Positions 8,653 through 16,843 are shown, counted from the first letter of the stretch. The stretch: DNA of 64,000 nucleotides from Anaerolineae bacterium (GCA_019913005.1 JAIOHL010000252.1:186001-250000); one strand, 5' to 3'. Notes: generated from the letters alone by a model not told the origin. Made by a program: numbers and translations.

Positions 8653-9918
8653 CGTAAAAACAATCCCACTATCGAAATTAGCCTGACCGACATCGCGCCG
8701 GGGGGGTATGCGGTTGGACATTACAAGGGCCATCGTGTCCTCGTTCCCTATGCCATCCCCGGTGAACGAGTAGCAGTGCGCCTCATCAACACCGATGAGC
8801 GCGAATGGCTGGCGGAGGGGGTGCAGTTAATCGAAGCCTCGGCTGACCGTATTAAACCCCACTGTCCTCATTTTGGGCCGGGGCGTTGTGGCGGTTGTCA
8901 ATGGCAGCACATGACCTATCAAGCCCAGATCGCGCTCAAGACTGATATTGTCATTGACCAGCTAGCCCGTTTTGGTGGTTTAGATGACCCGCCGGTGCAA
9001 TTTGCCATTGCTTGCCCTGTCCAGTGGGGCTATTCATCACAAGCGACTTTTTTCCCTACGAAAGACGATCAATTGGGTTTTCGCGCCACTGACCCGCGCC
9101 AAGTGACGCCGATTGAAGAGTGCCATATCGTCTTGCCCGAACTGATGCAGCTATTGGATGAGTTTGACCTCGACCTCGAAAATTTGCGCGAGGTGCGGCT
9201 GAATCTCAGCGAAGACCATCAGCATCTCTTGGTGCTGCGCAGCAAGGACGACAACCCGCCGGAATTGGAAATTACCCTGCCCGTATCCGTCAATTTCCTG
9301 TTGAGCGACAACGAGCCTTTTAATATGGTTGGCTCCACCCATGTGGTGCATCAGGTGGGGGGACGCTGGTTCCGGGTGACAGCCGGGGTCTCGTTCCGTT
9401 CGAATGTGCCTCAAATGGAAACAATGGCGAAGATCGTCGTTGATTATTTGGGACTGCAAGGCGGTGAAAGTGTCTTGGATTTGTACGGCGGGGTGGGTGT
9501 TTTTTCGGCGATGGTGTCAGATAAAGCCGATTTTGTCACCTATGTGGACAGTTACCCGCCTGCCGCGACGGATGCCGAAGCCAATCTTGCCGATCTTGAA
9601 AATGTGGACATCATCGAGGGCAGTGTCGAGTCCTTTTTAGGTGAATTGTTAGAAAATGGGCAGACCTATGACGCGGTGATTCTTGATCCCCCGCACACTG
9701 GTTTAACTGACGATGCCATTGAAGGGGTCGGCGATTTAAAATTTACCCGTCTGGTGTATGTCAGCCAAGACCCGGTAACATTGGCGCGGGATGTCAAAAT
9801 TCTCACCCGCAAATATGGCTATCAATTGATGGACATACAGCCGATTGATTTTGCGCCGCAGACTGCCAATATCCAGTGTGTGGCCTTGTTAGAACATCTT
9901 GAAAGTAGAGACGCATGA
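8641..9918 (+). CDS. TrmA/RlmD-like RNA methyltransferase homologue lacking the catalytic Cys and Glu
   Basis: COG2265-type protein of 425 residues, starting at the GTG at 8641; longer starts would run into the divergent promoter. A TRAM domain covers about 5-65. Likely Fe-S ligands C75, C83, C86 and C161 are kept, as is the SAM-binding fold (VLDLYGGVGVFSA at 278-290 and DPP at 349-351). In active members the nucleophile lies in SCNPxTLARD; here the sequence is SQDPVTLARD, with Gln376 replacing Cys. The C-terminal HVE base is NIQ (Gln412 replaces Glu). It should therefore not make 5-methyluridine by the known mechanism. It may still bind RNA, SAM and a cluster. It overlaps the next gene by four bases. 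Confidence 0.85.
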   Translation: MTSQRKNNPTIEISLTDIAPGGYAVGHYKGHRVLVPYAIPGERVAVRLINTDEREWLAEGVQLIEASADRIKPHCPHFGPGRCGGCQWQHMTYQAQIALKTDIVIDQLARFGGLDDPPVQFAIACPVQWGYSSQATFFPTKDDQLGFRATDPRQVTPIEECHIVLPELMQLLDEFDLDLENLREVRLNLSEDHQHLLVLRSKDDNPPELEITLPVSVNFLLSDNEPFNMVGSTHVVHQVGGRWFRVTAGVSFRSNVPQMETMAKIVVDYLGLQGGESVLDLYGGVGVFSAMVSDKADFVTYVDSYPPAATDAEANLADLENVDIIEGSVESFLGELLENGQTYDAVILDPPHTGLTDDAIEGVGDLKFTRLVYVSQDPVTLARDVKILTRKYGYQLMDIQPIDFAPQTANIQCVALLEHLESRDA

Positions 9919-10751
9919 CCCCAACACAAGCACTCAATCTTGTAGATGCCCTGCAAAAAACTATTCCTATCGCGGAAGAAGCCGGGGCGCTGCTGCGAGA
10001 ACATTTTGCCCTTCCGCGTAAGGCTCTCAACAAAAGCTCGCTGATTGATTTGGTCACGGAAGCCGATAAACAAAGTGAAGCCTTGATTGTGAGCAAATTG
10101 CGCGAATTTTTCCCGACCCACCAAATTGTTGGGGAGGAAGGCGGCGCGTATGCCCATGAAGGCACTAACGGCGATTATCGCTGGTTTGTGGATCCCCTTG
10201 ACGGCACAACCAATTTTGCACACGGCCTGCCCATTTTTTCCGTCTCAATGGCGCTGACCGGGCCGGATGGTCGCACGATTCTCGCCGTCGTTTATGATCC
10301 CATCCGACAAGAAACATTCGCAGCGGCAAAGGGACATGGGGCGACCTTGAATGGCGAACCCTTGCAAGTCTCTGAAACCGAAAGCCTCGGCGCGTCGTTG
10401 GTGATTAGCGGTTTTCCCTATGACAAATGGACGACAGACGAAAATAATGTGGACAATTGGGGCAACTTTGTCGTGCGGACGCAAGGCGAACGGCGGCTTG
10501 GCTCGGCGGCATTGGATTTGTGTTATGTCGCAGCGGGGCGGGCGGATGGCTATTGGGAAGGCAAACTGCACCAATGGGATATGATGGCGGGGGTGCTGCT
10601 GGTTTTGGAGGCAGGCGGACGAGTGACCGATAATCAGGGTGGCATGGATTTTTATGGCGTCAAACGGCCTTTTATTGTCGCCACCAATGGCCTCATCCAC
10701 GACCAGATGTTAGGCGTGATTCGGTTGGGCAAAGATGCACCACGTCCGTAA
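9915..10751 (+). CDS. Inositol monophosphatase family protein
   Basis: Mg-dependent sugar/inositol phosphate phosphatase, 278 residues, the usual length. Family metal-binding residues are present: D51, GEEGG (E74), the signature WFVDPLDGTTNF with D93 and D96, and WDMMAG near residue 224. The substrate could be inositol 1-phosphate, histidinol phosphate or a related sugar phosphate; the sequence alone does not decide. The start ATG overlaps the upstream stop (ATGA). Its last 36 bases (10716-10751) recur at 11227, where they were copied by the tandem duplication that created the second small membrane-protein gene. Confidence 0.93.
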   Translation: MTPTQALNLVDALQKTIPIAEEAGALLREHFALPRKALNKSSLIDLVTEADKQSEALIVSKLREFFPTHQIVGEEGGAYAHEGTNGDYRWFVDPLDGTTNFAHGLPIFSVSMALTGPDGRTILAVVYDPIRQETFAAAKGHGATLNGEPLQVSETESLGASLVISGFPYDKWTTDENNVDNWGNFVVRTQGERRLGSAALDLCYVAAGRADGYWEGKLHQWDMMAGVLLVLEAGGRVTDNQGGMDFYGVKRPFIVATNGLIHDQMLGVIRLGKDAPRP

Positions 10752-11214
10752 ATTCGTGAAATGGGTCAGGCTATTTTTCGCGCCGAGCATCCCTTATACT
10801 TTGGTGGTTGCCGAGTCACCGGAAAATTGCCTGCGGAAAATTGAACGCAAATTTCCCATGCTCTCTATCGAAATTACTTCTGACGAACATGGCAATTCAC
10901 ATTTTAGAATACACGTTGCAAGAACCGACCCTGAGACCCTTCCCGCCATGATTGTTACGGGTAAAGTTGAAACCCTCGATACTCAAAAAACGATTGTATC
11001 GGGGGCTATACATTCATGGGTTTTGGGATTTTTTATGTTTATGCTTGTGGCTGTTTGCTCAATAACATTGGTTGTTGGGATCGCCAATGGTGATTTAGTA
11101 GCTATAGGATTTGGGATAATCGGTGTTCTCTTTGGCGTTTATGGCAACTTCATGTATCGAAAGCACGCATATCTCTGGCTAACCAGCACACTCCAATATG
11201 TTTTGGAGTCTTAG
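10735..11214 (+). CDS. Small membrane protein, duplicated copy A
   Basis: Unrecognised 159-residue protein. The N-terminal soluble half (FFAPSIPYTLVVAES, ENCLRKIERK) is followed by two hydrophobic segments near residues 93-115 and 120-138. The ATG lies inside the 3' end of the phosphatase gene (17-base overlap). It is a paralogue of the next gene (11246-11761). The two share HxVRK, FFAPSIP, LVVAES, CLRKI and a C-terminal LES, and both open with the same copied phosphatase tail. Function unknown; no homologue comes to mind. Confidence 0.65.
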   Translation: MHHVRKFVKWVRLFFAPSIPYTLVVAESPENCLRKIERKFPMLSIEITSDEHGNSHFRIHVARTDPETLPAMIVTGKVETLDTQKTIVSGAIHSWVLGFFMFMLVAVCSITLVVGIANGDLVAIGFGIIGVLFGVYGNFMYRKHAYLWLTSTLQYVLES

Positions 11215-11245
11215 ATTTCTCAAAAAGTGATTCGACTGGGCAAAG

Positions 11246-11761
11246 ATGCACCGCGTCCGTAAATCCCTGCAATGGATTAGGCAATTTTTCGCGCCAAGCA
11301 TCCCCTTTAGTCTGGTGGTTGCCGAGTCACTGGAAGATTGCCTGCGGAAAATTCAAAGCGGGTTGCCTCTGAAATCGAAAGAAGCCTATTCCCAGCGTTT
11401 CTTGGAACAGAATCAGTTTTTCAGAATTACTACCGACAAGTATGGCGACCCGCAATTTGAGGTACTTGTTAGAAGGGTTGACCCCGGAATCATTGGGTCA
11501 ATGGTAATTACGGGCAGATTCTCGCCACTTGATTCTCAAAGAACGCTCGTATTTGGGGAGGTGCGGTCATGGGCCTTTTGTTTTCTAATTTTTATGCTTG
11601 TTGTGGTCAGTCTCTTTATGTTTGCGGCGCTATGTAATAACAGTCTAATTGGCTTATTGATTGGATTGATTATAGTGCCAGTGGTTGTTTACTTTAATCT
11701 GGCTAGACAAAAAGCAACCTCATCCCTAATAGATGCTCTCAGGCAAACCTTAGAATCCTAA
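11246..11761 (+). CDS. Small membrane protein, duplicated copy B
   Basis: Unrecognised 171-residue paralogue of the preceding gene. It has the same N-terminal blocks (FFAPSIPFSLVVAES, CLRKIQ), a 14-15 residue insertion after the first block, then two hydrophobic segments (about 103-125 and 127-150). It ends in a soluble tail finishing in LES, like copy A. Spacing from copy A is 31 bases. Conserved reading frame despite substantial divergence argues that both copies are expressed. It converges with the LOG-family gene, with only four bases between the ends. Confidence 0.65.
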   Translation: MHRVRKSLQWIRQFFAPSIPFSLVVAESLEDCLRKIQSGLPLKSKEAYSQRFLEQNQFFRITTDKYGDPQFEVLVRRVDPGIIGSMVITGRFSPLDSQRTLVFGEVRSWAFCFLIFMLVVVSLFMFAALCNNSLIGLLIGLIIVPVVVYFNLARQKATSSLIDALRQTLES

Positions 11762-11765
11762 ACCC

Positions 11766-12359
11766 TTATGGCTTGGCCTCCCCGACGGGCAAAATAGATT
11801 GGATCGGTTGGAAATTTAAGATTAAGTCCAAGACTTCTTCCGGTGTCGTGCCGACTTTAAAAAGATTGCGGTTGTTGGCACGTATAAACCCCTCGGTGAC
11901 ACACTGGTCAACAAACGCGATGAGGGCGTCATAATAGCCTGCCATGTTGAACAGCACGATGGGCTTAGGATGAATCCCCAACTGCGACCATGTGACAATC
12001 TCAAAAAATTCATCGAATGTGCCATAACCACCCGGCAGCGCGATAAACGCATCGGCACGATCCGCCATTAACGCTTTGCGCTCGTGCATGGAATCCACCA
12101 CAATAGATTCGGTTAATCCCGTGTGGCGGCGCTCGACGGTGTTCAGCGAATGGGGAATAATCCCAACGACCTGCCCCTCATTTTCTAAGACGGCATTGGC
12201 GATAACCCCCATTAACCCGATCATGCCCCCGCCGTATACTAACCCTATCCCCCTCGACGCCATCAATTTACCGAGTGCCACCGCGTTTTCGGCATAGGCG
12301 GAATTTGTCCCCACATTTGAGCCACAATACACACAGATATTTTTAACCGGATAAGCCAT
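11766..12359 (-). CDS. LOG family / TIGR00730 Rossmann-fold protein
   Basis: Predicted nucleotide 5'-monophosphate phosphoribohydrolase-like protein (cytokinin-activating LOG family; lysine-decarboxylase-like fold in older annotation). The 197 residues from the ATG at 12359 (GGGAGG seven bases upstream) are normal for the family; the longer open frame upstream is not needed. Key motifs are VYCGSNVG, VYGGGMIGLMG, MHERKALM and the catalytic PGGYGTFDEFFE. The bacterial substrate is probably AMP or a related nucleotide (inference). It is divergent from the sigma-factor gene, with about 158 bp between them. Confidence 0.92.
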   Translation of the reverse strand: MAYPVKNICVYCGSNVGTNSAYAENAVALGKLMASRGIGLVYGGGMIGLMGVIANAVLENEGQVVGIIPHSLNTVERRHTGLTESIVVDSMHERKALMADRADAFIALPGGYGTFDEFFEIVTWSQLGIHPKPIVLFNMAGYYDALIAFVDQCVTEGFIRANNRNLFKVGTTPEEVLDLILNFQPIQSILPVGEAKP

Positions 12360-12517
12360 GCCAAAGCCTCCCAATGGCGAGATGAATAGAGGTACATTAT
12401 ACACCTGTTCGATAATCGCAGCGGATGATTTAACCAATATTTTGCTTACGATGCAGTATTTTTTGGATAAACCCGTTTTAAGACATAGAACAGTCAACCT
12501 TGCGGGGCAACTTCTAG

Positions 12518-13084
12518 GTGGATGCAGAACACGAACGGCACTTAATTGAGCAAGCCCAACAGAACACCGACCCGGCAGCGATACAGGCCTTGTATCGGCA
12601 GTATTTCCCGCGTGTGTTTGCCTATGTCGCCTATCGGGTGGGGCGAAAACAGGATACCGAGGATGTGGTATCCGAAATTTTTCTACGAGCGATTGAACAT
12701 CTGGACACCTTTGAATATCGCGGGGAGGGGTCATTGGCGGCGTGGCTGTTCAAAATTGCCCATACCCAAGTCGCCAATTTCCATCGCACCCATGAGCCAC
12801 AATCACCTGTGTCATTAGAGGACTTGCCCGATATTCAATCCAATGCCCTTGCGCCGGACAGCGCCCTGATTCAAAAAGAACTTTTTGCCCGACTACGCCA
12901 CTTGATTACGACGCTTGCCCCGCGCCGCCAAGAGGTGATTACGCTGAAATTCTTTGGTGGACTGCGCAATCAAGAAATCGCCGAATTATTGGGTTTGGAT
13001 GAGCGCACCATCGCCTCGCATTTGAGCCGGGGGTTGGAAGATTTGCAGCGGAGATTTGAGGAAGAGAAGGCCAACCATGAATAA
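12518..13084 (+). CDS. Sigma-70 family (ECF-type) RNA polymerase sigma factor
   Basis: 188-residue ECF-like sigma factor. Region 2 (about 25-95) includes LYRQYFPRVFAYVAYRVG and the DVVSEIFLRAIEHL helix. Region 4 (about 130-180) has LAPRRQEVITLKFFGG and the helix-turn-helix NQEIAELLGLDERTIASHLSR. The start is the GTG at 12518; the ribosome site is weak. The stop overlaps the start of the next gene by eight bases, which is typical of a sigma factor with its membrane-bound regulator. No consensus ECF promoter was recognised upstream. Confidence 0.9.
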   Translation: MDAEHERHLIEQAQQNTDPAAIQALYRQYFPRVFAYVAYRVGRKQDTEDVVSEIFLRAIEHLDTFEYRGEGSLAAWLFKIAHTQVANFHRTHEPQSPVSLEDLPDIQSNALAPDSALIQKELFARLRHLITTLAPRRQEVITLKFFGGLRNQEIAELLGLDERTIASHLSRGLEDLQRRFEEEKANHE

Positions 13085-14558
13085 ACATCAACCGGAATCA
13101 GGCCAAGACATCAAAAAATTGCTTGCCGAGATAACGCCCCAAGCCGATGCCCATTTTCAGGAAACATTGGAGCGGCGGTTGTTGGCGGCGTATCTGCAAA
13201 AAAAGGAGGGAGATAAGGTGAAAGCGAATGGTCATTTGGTCACGTATGCGGATTTTGTGCCTAAGATGGGGGTGAATAATCGTCAGCGCCGATGGACTAT
13301 TTCATTGGCGGCAACACTGATGATGGTGTTTTTTGTGGGTGCTCTAATCTCGTTTGTGGGCGGTTTGCCGGGGCCGTCCCATGAAATACATTATTCAGCT
13401 TTGCAGCAGTTGACCCCAAGCCCTGCGGCAACCCCAACCCCAAATGTTATAGGTAGGGTTCCAGTGGTGGTTGCCAGTATGCGCTTGTCACAATATTCGC
13501 TACTTAGGGCGTCGTCGCTAGAGATTCAGTATAGGCGGGCGGATTTAATGCCGGAGGATGTTTTGTATGAGATTGAACCCTTGATTGGAGCCGTGCTTTT
13601 GGAAACTTCAGCGGAAAATCGGCCCATAACCCGAAGTATGGTAGCCATTCCTCCAAATGAGGATGAGACCCAGCCTGTTTTGGTAACGAATGTTGCCATT
13701 ACATTTGGCACACCTATCACCTCCCACATGCTGACCCTCCAATTCGTTCGCCCCGACCAAGTGCCCGAAAATGTATTTTATGACTCCCCCTTGCGCACCG
13801 AACTTGACGTAAACGCCATAGGGCAAGGTGGATTGCAAGCAATGGAAGATATTCCCAGTGGTACTATCCTGTTGACCTCTCAAGTCGCACAGTTCGGTGT
13901 GGTGTTTACTTCGGATGGGGTGCTTAGGAATACATGGGATGATCTTCACCCAGTTGTCATGACCACCCAAGCGATTCAACGCGGGACGGCCATCACTGAA
14001 GATATGTTGACCACTGTATATTGGCCTAGTGAGCTTGTGACGGACGAGATATATGGCAGAATTGAAGCTGTCGTGGGACAAACTGCCCTGACCGATTTGC
14101 GACCCTATTCTCCCATTCTGACAGATTATTTTGCCCCAGAGTCAGAAGATGAAGGGGGAACAGAAATAGAGGCCGGGCGTGTTGCCGTTGTAGTTCCGAT
14201 TCCTGATGACCACTTCTTCTATGGGTTTCAGGTTGGCGATATGGTCAGTATAACAGCGAGTTTTTTCTACATAGATGCTGATGAAATAAGCATATATCAA
14301 ATAACCCCTGCTCCCGATTTTCTAGAAGGCATTGTTGTGCCTAATGATGTTACTGGAACTTCTCGATTGAGCGTTCAGGAGGTTATTCCTGATGCAAAAA
14401 TCATCGGTTTAAATGCAATGACGGCACCGGACGACAGCACTATGCAAGCTATGGTCTTAGCCGTGACTTCTCAACAGGCGGTAGTTCTAACTTGGCTGCT
14501 GGATTCCCAAATTCCGTTACAATATCGAATCGTGATACCTGTGTCCGAAGGGGATTAA
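13077..14558 (+). CDS. Putative membrane anti-sigma-like protein with CpaB/SAF-type domains
   Basis: 493-residue single-pass protein overlapping the sigma gene. A short cytoplasmic N-terminal part (1-72) is largely helical (HFQETLERRLLAAYL) and sits where an anti-sigma domain would. A membrane segment (75-95) follows, then a Thr/Pro linker. Outside are three repeats (about 128-190, 198-270, 290-360), each with a pattern like PVVxTxxAIxxGTxITxDML, the sort seen in SAF domains of CpaB/RcpC pilus proteins. The C-terminal part (VGDMVSITASF, AVVLTWLLDSQIPLQ) resembles the CpaB RcpC domain. It starts at the ATG at 13077 with GGAAGAGAAGG upstream. Anti-sigma activity is inferred from position only. 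Confidence 0.75.
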   Translation: MNKHQPESGQDIKKLLAEITPQADAHFQETLERRLLAAYLQKKEGDKVKANGHLVTYADFVPKMGVNNRQRRWTISLAATLMMVFFVGALISFVGGLPGPSHEIHYSALQQLTPSPAATPTPNVIGRVPVVVASMRLSQYSLLRASSLEIQYRRADLMPEDVLYEIEPLIGAVLLETSAENRPITRSMVAIPPNEDETQPVLVTNVAITFGTPITSHMLTLQFVRPDQVPENVFYDSPLRTELDVNAIGQGGLQAMEDIPSGTILLTSQVAQFGVVFTSDGVLRNTWDDLHPVVMTTQAIQRGTAITEDMLTTVYWPSELVTDEIYGRIEAVVGQTALTDLRPYSPILTDYFAPESEDEGGTEIEAGRVAVVVPIPDDHFFYGFQVGDMVSITASFFYIDADEISIYQITPAPDFLEGIVVPNDVTGTSRLSVQEVIPDAKIIGLNAMTAPDDSTMQAMVLAVTSQQAVVLTWLLDSQIPLQYRIVIPVSEGD

Positions 14559-14661
14559 CGTGAACTCATGGAAAAGTCTCAAGACCCAAGTCGTCTATGG
14601 GCCTTTCCTTTCTCGAGGATATAAATTTTCACCGGTTATGCGCTATGCACGAATAGCCTGC

Positions 14662-14691
14662 TTGACACGTTACCGCGAAAAACCCTATACT
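14662..14691 (+). promoter_or_regulatory. Near-consensus sigma-A type promoter
   Basis: A perfect TTGACA (14662-14667), 18-base spacer and TATACT (14686-14691). The next plus-strand gene, the LysE-type exporter, starts about 240 bases downstream, so it would have a long leader. The -10 box overlaps the stop of the doubtful minus-strand gene 14685-14897. Confidence 0.5.
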
Positions 14692-14897
14692 GGCTTTTTG
14701 TAATCACCCGCTAGTTTTGATTGGTATTGGTCAACATGGTTCTGGATCACCGCCTCTTCATCCAGAATAGCCAAAACCAATCCGGCTGGACAAGCCGGAA
14801 ATAACTGCACGTCGCATGGTGAGCCACGCTCATCCGCCAACACCCACTTTTCACACAACCCATCGTACCGCGTAATCAGTTTCAAAAACTGGTTCAT
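14685..14897 (-). CDS. Small hypothetical protein (doubtful)
   Basis: Open frame of 70 codons with a protein-like composition (MNQFLKLITRYDGL, CDVQLFPACPAG). It lies in the otherwise empty stretch 14559-14936. No clear ribosome site precedes the ATG, and a strong plus-strand promoter overlaps its 3' end, so it may be an antisense artefact. No family recognised. If it is not real, the 378-base stretch holds only the promoter and a possible leader for the exporter. Confidence 0.35.
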   Translation of the reverse strand: MNQFLKLITRYDGLCEKWVLADERGSPCDVQLFPACPAGLVLAILDEEAVIQNHVDQYQSKLAGDYKKPV

Positions 14898-14936
14898 TCA
14901 TGTTTGAAATTTTGCATATTTCGGAAGAGGCATGTC

Positions 14937-15554
14937 ATGGATATTGGACTCCTGTTTAAGGGGATGCTCATTGGATTTTCAATCGCCGCACCCGTCGGGC
15001 CGATTGGGGTGCTGTGTATTCGGCGCACTTTGATGGATGGACGGGTGGCGGGTCTCATTTCTGGATTGGGGGCAGCCACCGCCGATATGTTGTATGGCTG
15101 TATGGCGGCCTTCGGGGTGACATTTATCGCCAATTTGCTGATTGACCGCATTGACCTGATTCAACTCGTCGGGGGCAGCTTTTTGCTCTATCTGGGTATC
15201 AAAACCATTCGTTCACAGCCCGCGACGGAAGAGGCCAAGATTGAATCGCGTAATTTGTGGACGGCCTATGGTTCGACCTTTATATATACCTTGACCAATC
15301 CCATGACCATCCTCTCATTTGCCGGAATTTTCGCCGGGGTGGGGCTGGCCGAAGATCATCCTGAATTTGGCGCGGCGCTGATTTTGGTCATCGGGGTGTT
15401 TTTGGGGTCGGCAAGTTGGTGGTTTATTTTGAGCGGTGGGGTAGGAGCATTACGAGCTAAATTTAACCCCAACTGGCTGCTGTGGGTCAATCGCGCTTCT
15501 GGTGTTATCATTGCCGCGTTTGGCCTGCTACAACTATGGCGAATCATCAGCTAG
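14937..15554 (+). CDS. LysE/RhtB family exporter
   Basis: Inner-membrane amino-acid exporter family, 205 residues with about six hydrophobic segments. The N-terminal GMLIGFSIAAPVGPIGVLCIRR is the LysE-family signature region (PxGPxxxxxxR). YTLTNPMTILSFAGIF matches the conserved NP segment. The chosen ATG (14937) has GAAGAGG six bases upstream; an upstream TTG is less likely. The substrate is unknown: many members export basic or neutral amino acids or other small molecules. The next gene follows 13 bases later. Confidence 0.9.
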   Translation: MDIGLLFKGMLIGFSIAAPVGPIGVLCIRRTLMDGRVAGLISGLGAATADMLYGCMAAFGVTFIANLLIDRIDLIQLVGGSFLLYLGIKTIRSQPATEEAKIESRNLWTAYGSTFIYTLTNPMTILSFAGIFAGVGLAEDHPEFGAALILVIGVFLGSASWWFILSGGVGALRAKFNPNWLLWVNRASGVIIAAFGLLQLWRIIS

Positions 15555-15567
15555 AGGTGTAACAAAT

Positions 15568-15981
15568 ATGGCAGGTTATTCCAAAAAATCATTGATTGAT
15601 AAGTTGGGTATCAAGCTGGGGGCGAAAATCGCTATTCTGAACGCGCCTGCCAATTACGATGTTACACTTGGCTCACTGCCCGATGGTGTTGAACGCAGCG
15701 AATCTATCCAAGCGGGGGCAGACTTGGATTTTATTCAATTTTTCACGACCTCCCGTGCTGAATTTTTGGCGCAGTTTGATACTCTAAAAGCTGCTATTAA
15801 ACAAAATGGCATGGTGTGGGTGTCGTGGCCCAAAAAAGCCGCCAAAATGCCGACTGACCTTGATGAAAATATTGTGCGTGACATTGCGCTCGAAAATGGC
15901 CTCGTTGATGTCAAGGTCGCCGCAATTGATGAGGTTTGGTCGGGGCTAAAATTAGTCTATCGGGTCAAAGATCGGAAATAA
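15568..15981 (+). CDS. DUF3052-like protein
   Basis: Small soluble protein of 137 residues, starting at the ATG at 15568 with GAGGTG eight bases upstream. The pattern KLGIKLGAKIAILNAP ... DFIQFFTTSRAEF ... GMVWVSWPKK ... LVDVKVAAIDEVWSGLKLVYR fits the DUF3052 family. Members are single-domain proteins of unknown biochemical role; Rossmann-like alternation of strands and helices is visible. It probably shares a transcript with the LysE-type exporter. Confidence 0.8.
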   Translation: MAGYSKKSLIDKLGIKLGAKIAILNAPANYDVTLGSLPDGVERSESIQAGADLDFIQFFTTSRAEFLAQFDTLKAAIKQNGMVWVSWPKKAAKMPTDLDENIVRDIALENGLVDVKVAAIDEVWSGLKLVYRVKDRK

Positions 15982-15984
15982 AAA

Positions 15985-16006
15985 GGTGGGTGGGTTCACC
16001 TACCCC
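15985..16006 (-). terminator. Hairpin terminator between convergent genes
   Basis: On the minus strand GGTAGGTG-AAC-CCACCCACC forms an imperfect GC-rich stem followed by five U residues. It lies directly beyond the stop codon of the aminotransferase gene and should end the minus-strand transcript. Confidence 0.55.
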
Positions 16007-16831
16007 TCAAATCGGTTCGAGGTGGTTTTCTTCCCATGCAAGATAGGCCGCCCGCAGTTGGAGTGTCAGTGGGCCGGGTTTGCCAGCGCCGATGATATGC
16101 TCATCAATTTGCACGACGGGCACAATTCCCCGACTGGCACTGGTGACAAAGGCTTCGCTGATGGCAGGGATTTCACTCGTTTTGATGGGACACAGTTCAA
16201 TCGGCAGGATATTAGGTGCGACTTCCAGCACAATTTTGCGTGAGATACCCCCCAAAACGCCTTCGCCTGCCGTATAGAGTTTGCTGTTCATGATGGCATA
16301 AAAATTGGTGCTGAATCCTTCCAATAATTCCCCTGCATCATTGACGATAATCCCTTGAAAGGCGTTGGTAGGAATGCTGGCGCTGGCGGCTTCACGTTGG
16401 GCCACCCAATCATTCGTTTTGGCGGCGGGGTTATGTCGAGCGATATGCACAATGGCGACCATCACGCCCTTATCATACATGGTTGGCGACCACCCCCCGA
16501 AGGGTTCTATCGTCAAAATCAGGTAATCGGGTTGATGGCGGGGGACGGTCACACGAAAACGGGCGTTTTCATAACCCGCCTCATCCAACATGCTGCGAAG
16601 GGCGGCGCGTAAGGTTGCACGATCAAGTTGCAGCGGAATATGTTCAAGGCGGGCTGATTCTTCCATACGATCAAGGTGAGAATCGAGCAACAGGGCATAA
16701 TTTTTGCGATAGGTGCGGGTAATGGTATAGATGCCATCCGGTTCGTGATGGGCCGCGTCTGCCAGCGAATCCGCTGTATAGTCGGCATCGCACAGGCCAT
16801 CGGGAGTTAAAATTTTAATCAAGGTGGGCAT
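16007..16831 (-). CDS. Class IV aminotransferase / aminodeoxychorismate lyase-like PLP enzyme
   Basis: Fold-type IV PLP enzyme, 274 residues. Conserved residues include the PLP-anchoring K138 in NPAAKTNDWVAQR, E171 in ELLEGFSTNFYAI, R53-equivalent HLDRMEESA near the N terminus, and the phosphate-binding GISRKIVLEVA loop. The family covers branched-chain aminotransferase, D-amino-acid transaminase and 4-amino-4-deoxychorismate lyase; I cannot choose between them. It is the last gene of the long minus-strand run, 12 bases after the phosphodiester-glycosidase-like gene, and is followed by a terminator. Confidence 0.85.
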   Translation of the reverse strand: MPTLIKILTPDGLCDADYTADSLADAAHHEPDGIYTITRTYRKNYALLLDSHLDRMEESARLEHIPLQLDRATLRAALRSMLDEAGYENARFRVTVPRHQPDYLILTIEPFGGWSPTMYDKGVMVAIVHIARHNPAAKTNDWVAQREAASASIPTNAFQGIIVNDAGELLEGFSTNFYAIMNSKLYTAGEGVLGGISRKIVLEVAPNILPIELCPIKTSEIPAISEAFVTSASRGIVPVVQIDEHIIGAGKPGPLTLQLRAAYLAWEENHLEPI

Positions 16832-16843
16832 AGGTGTCCTCAG

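Larger units (their letters stand above)
10716..11761 (+). repeat. Diverged 511-bp tandem duplication
   Basis: The sequence from 10716 (GTGATTCGGTTGGGCAAAGA) recurs at 11227 with few changes, an offset of 511 bases. The unit carries the last 12 codons of the phosphatase gene plus the small membrane-protein gene. The phosphatase tail in the second copy (11227-11262) is a non-functional fossil. Confidence 0.85.

Noticed and set aside
8641-9918. Calling the TrmA/RlmD-like gene an active 23S rRNA m5U methyltransferase
   Set aside because: Cys and Glu needed for the reaction are both Gln; the name would mislead.
11766-12734. N-terminally extended form of the LOG-family protein
   Set aside because: The extra residues lack family similarity, overlap the sigma-factor start region, and the internal ATG at 12359 has an excellent GGGAGG site.
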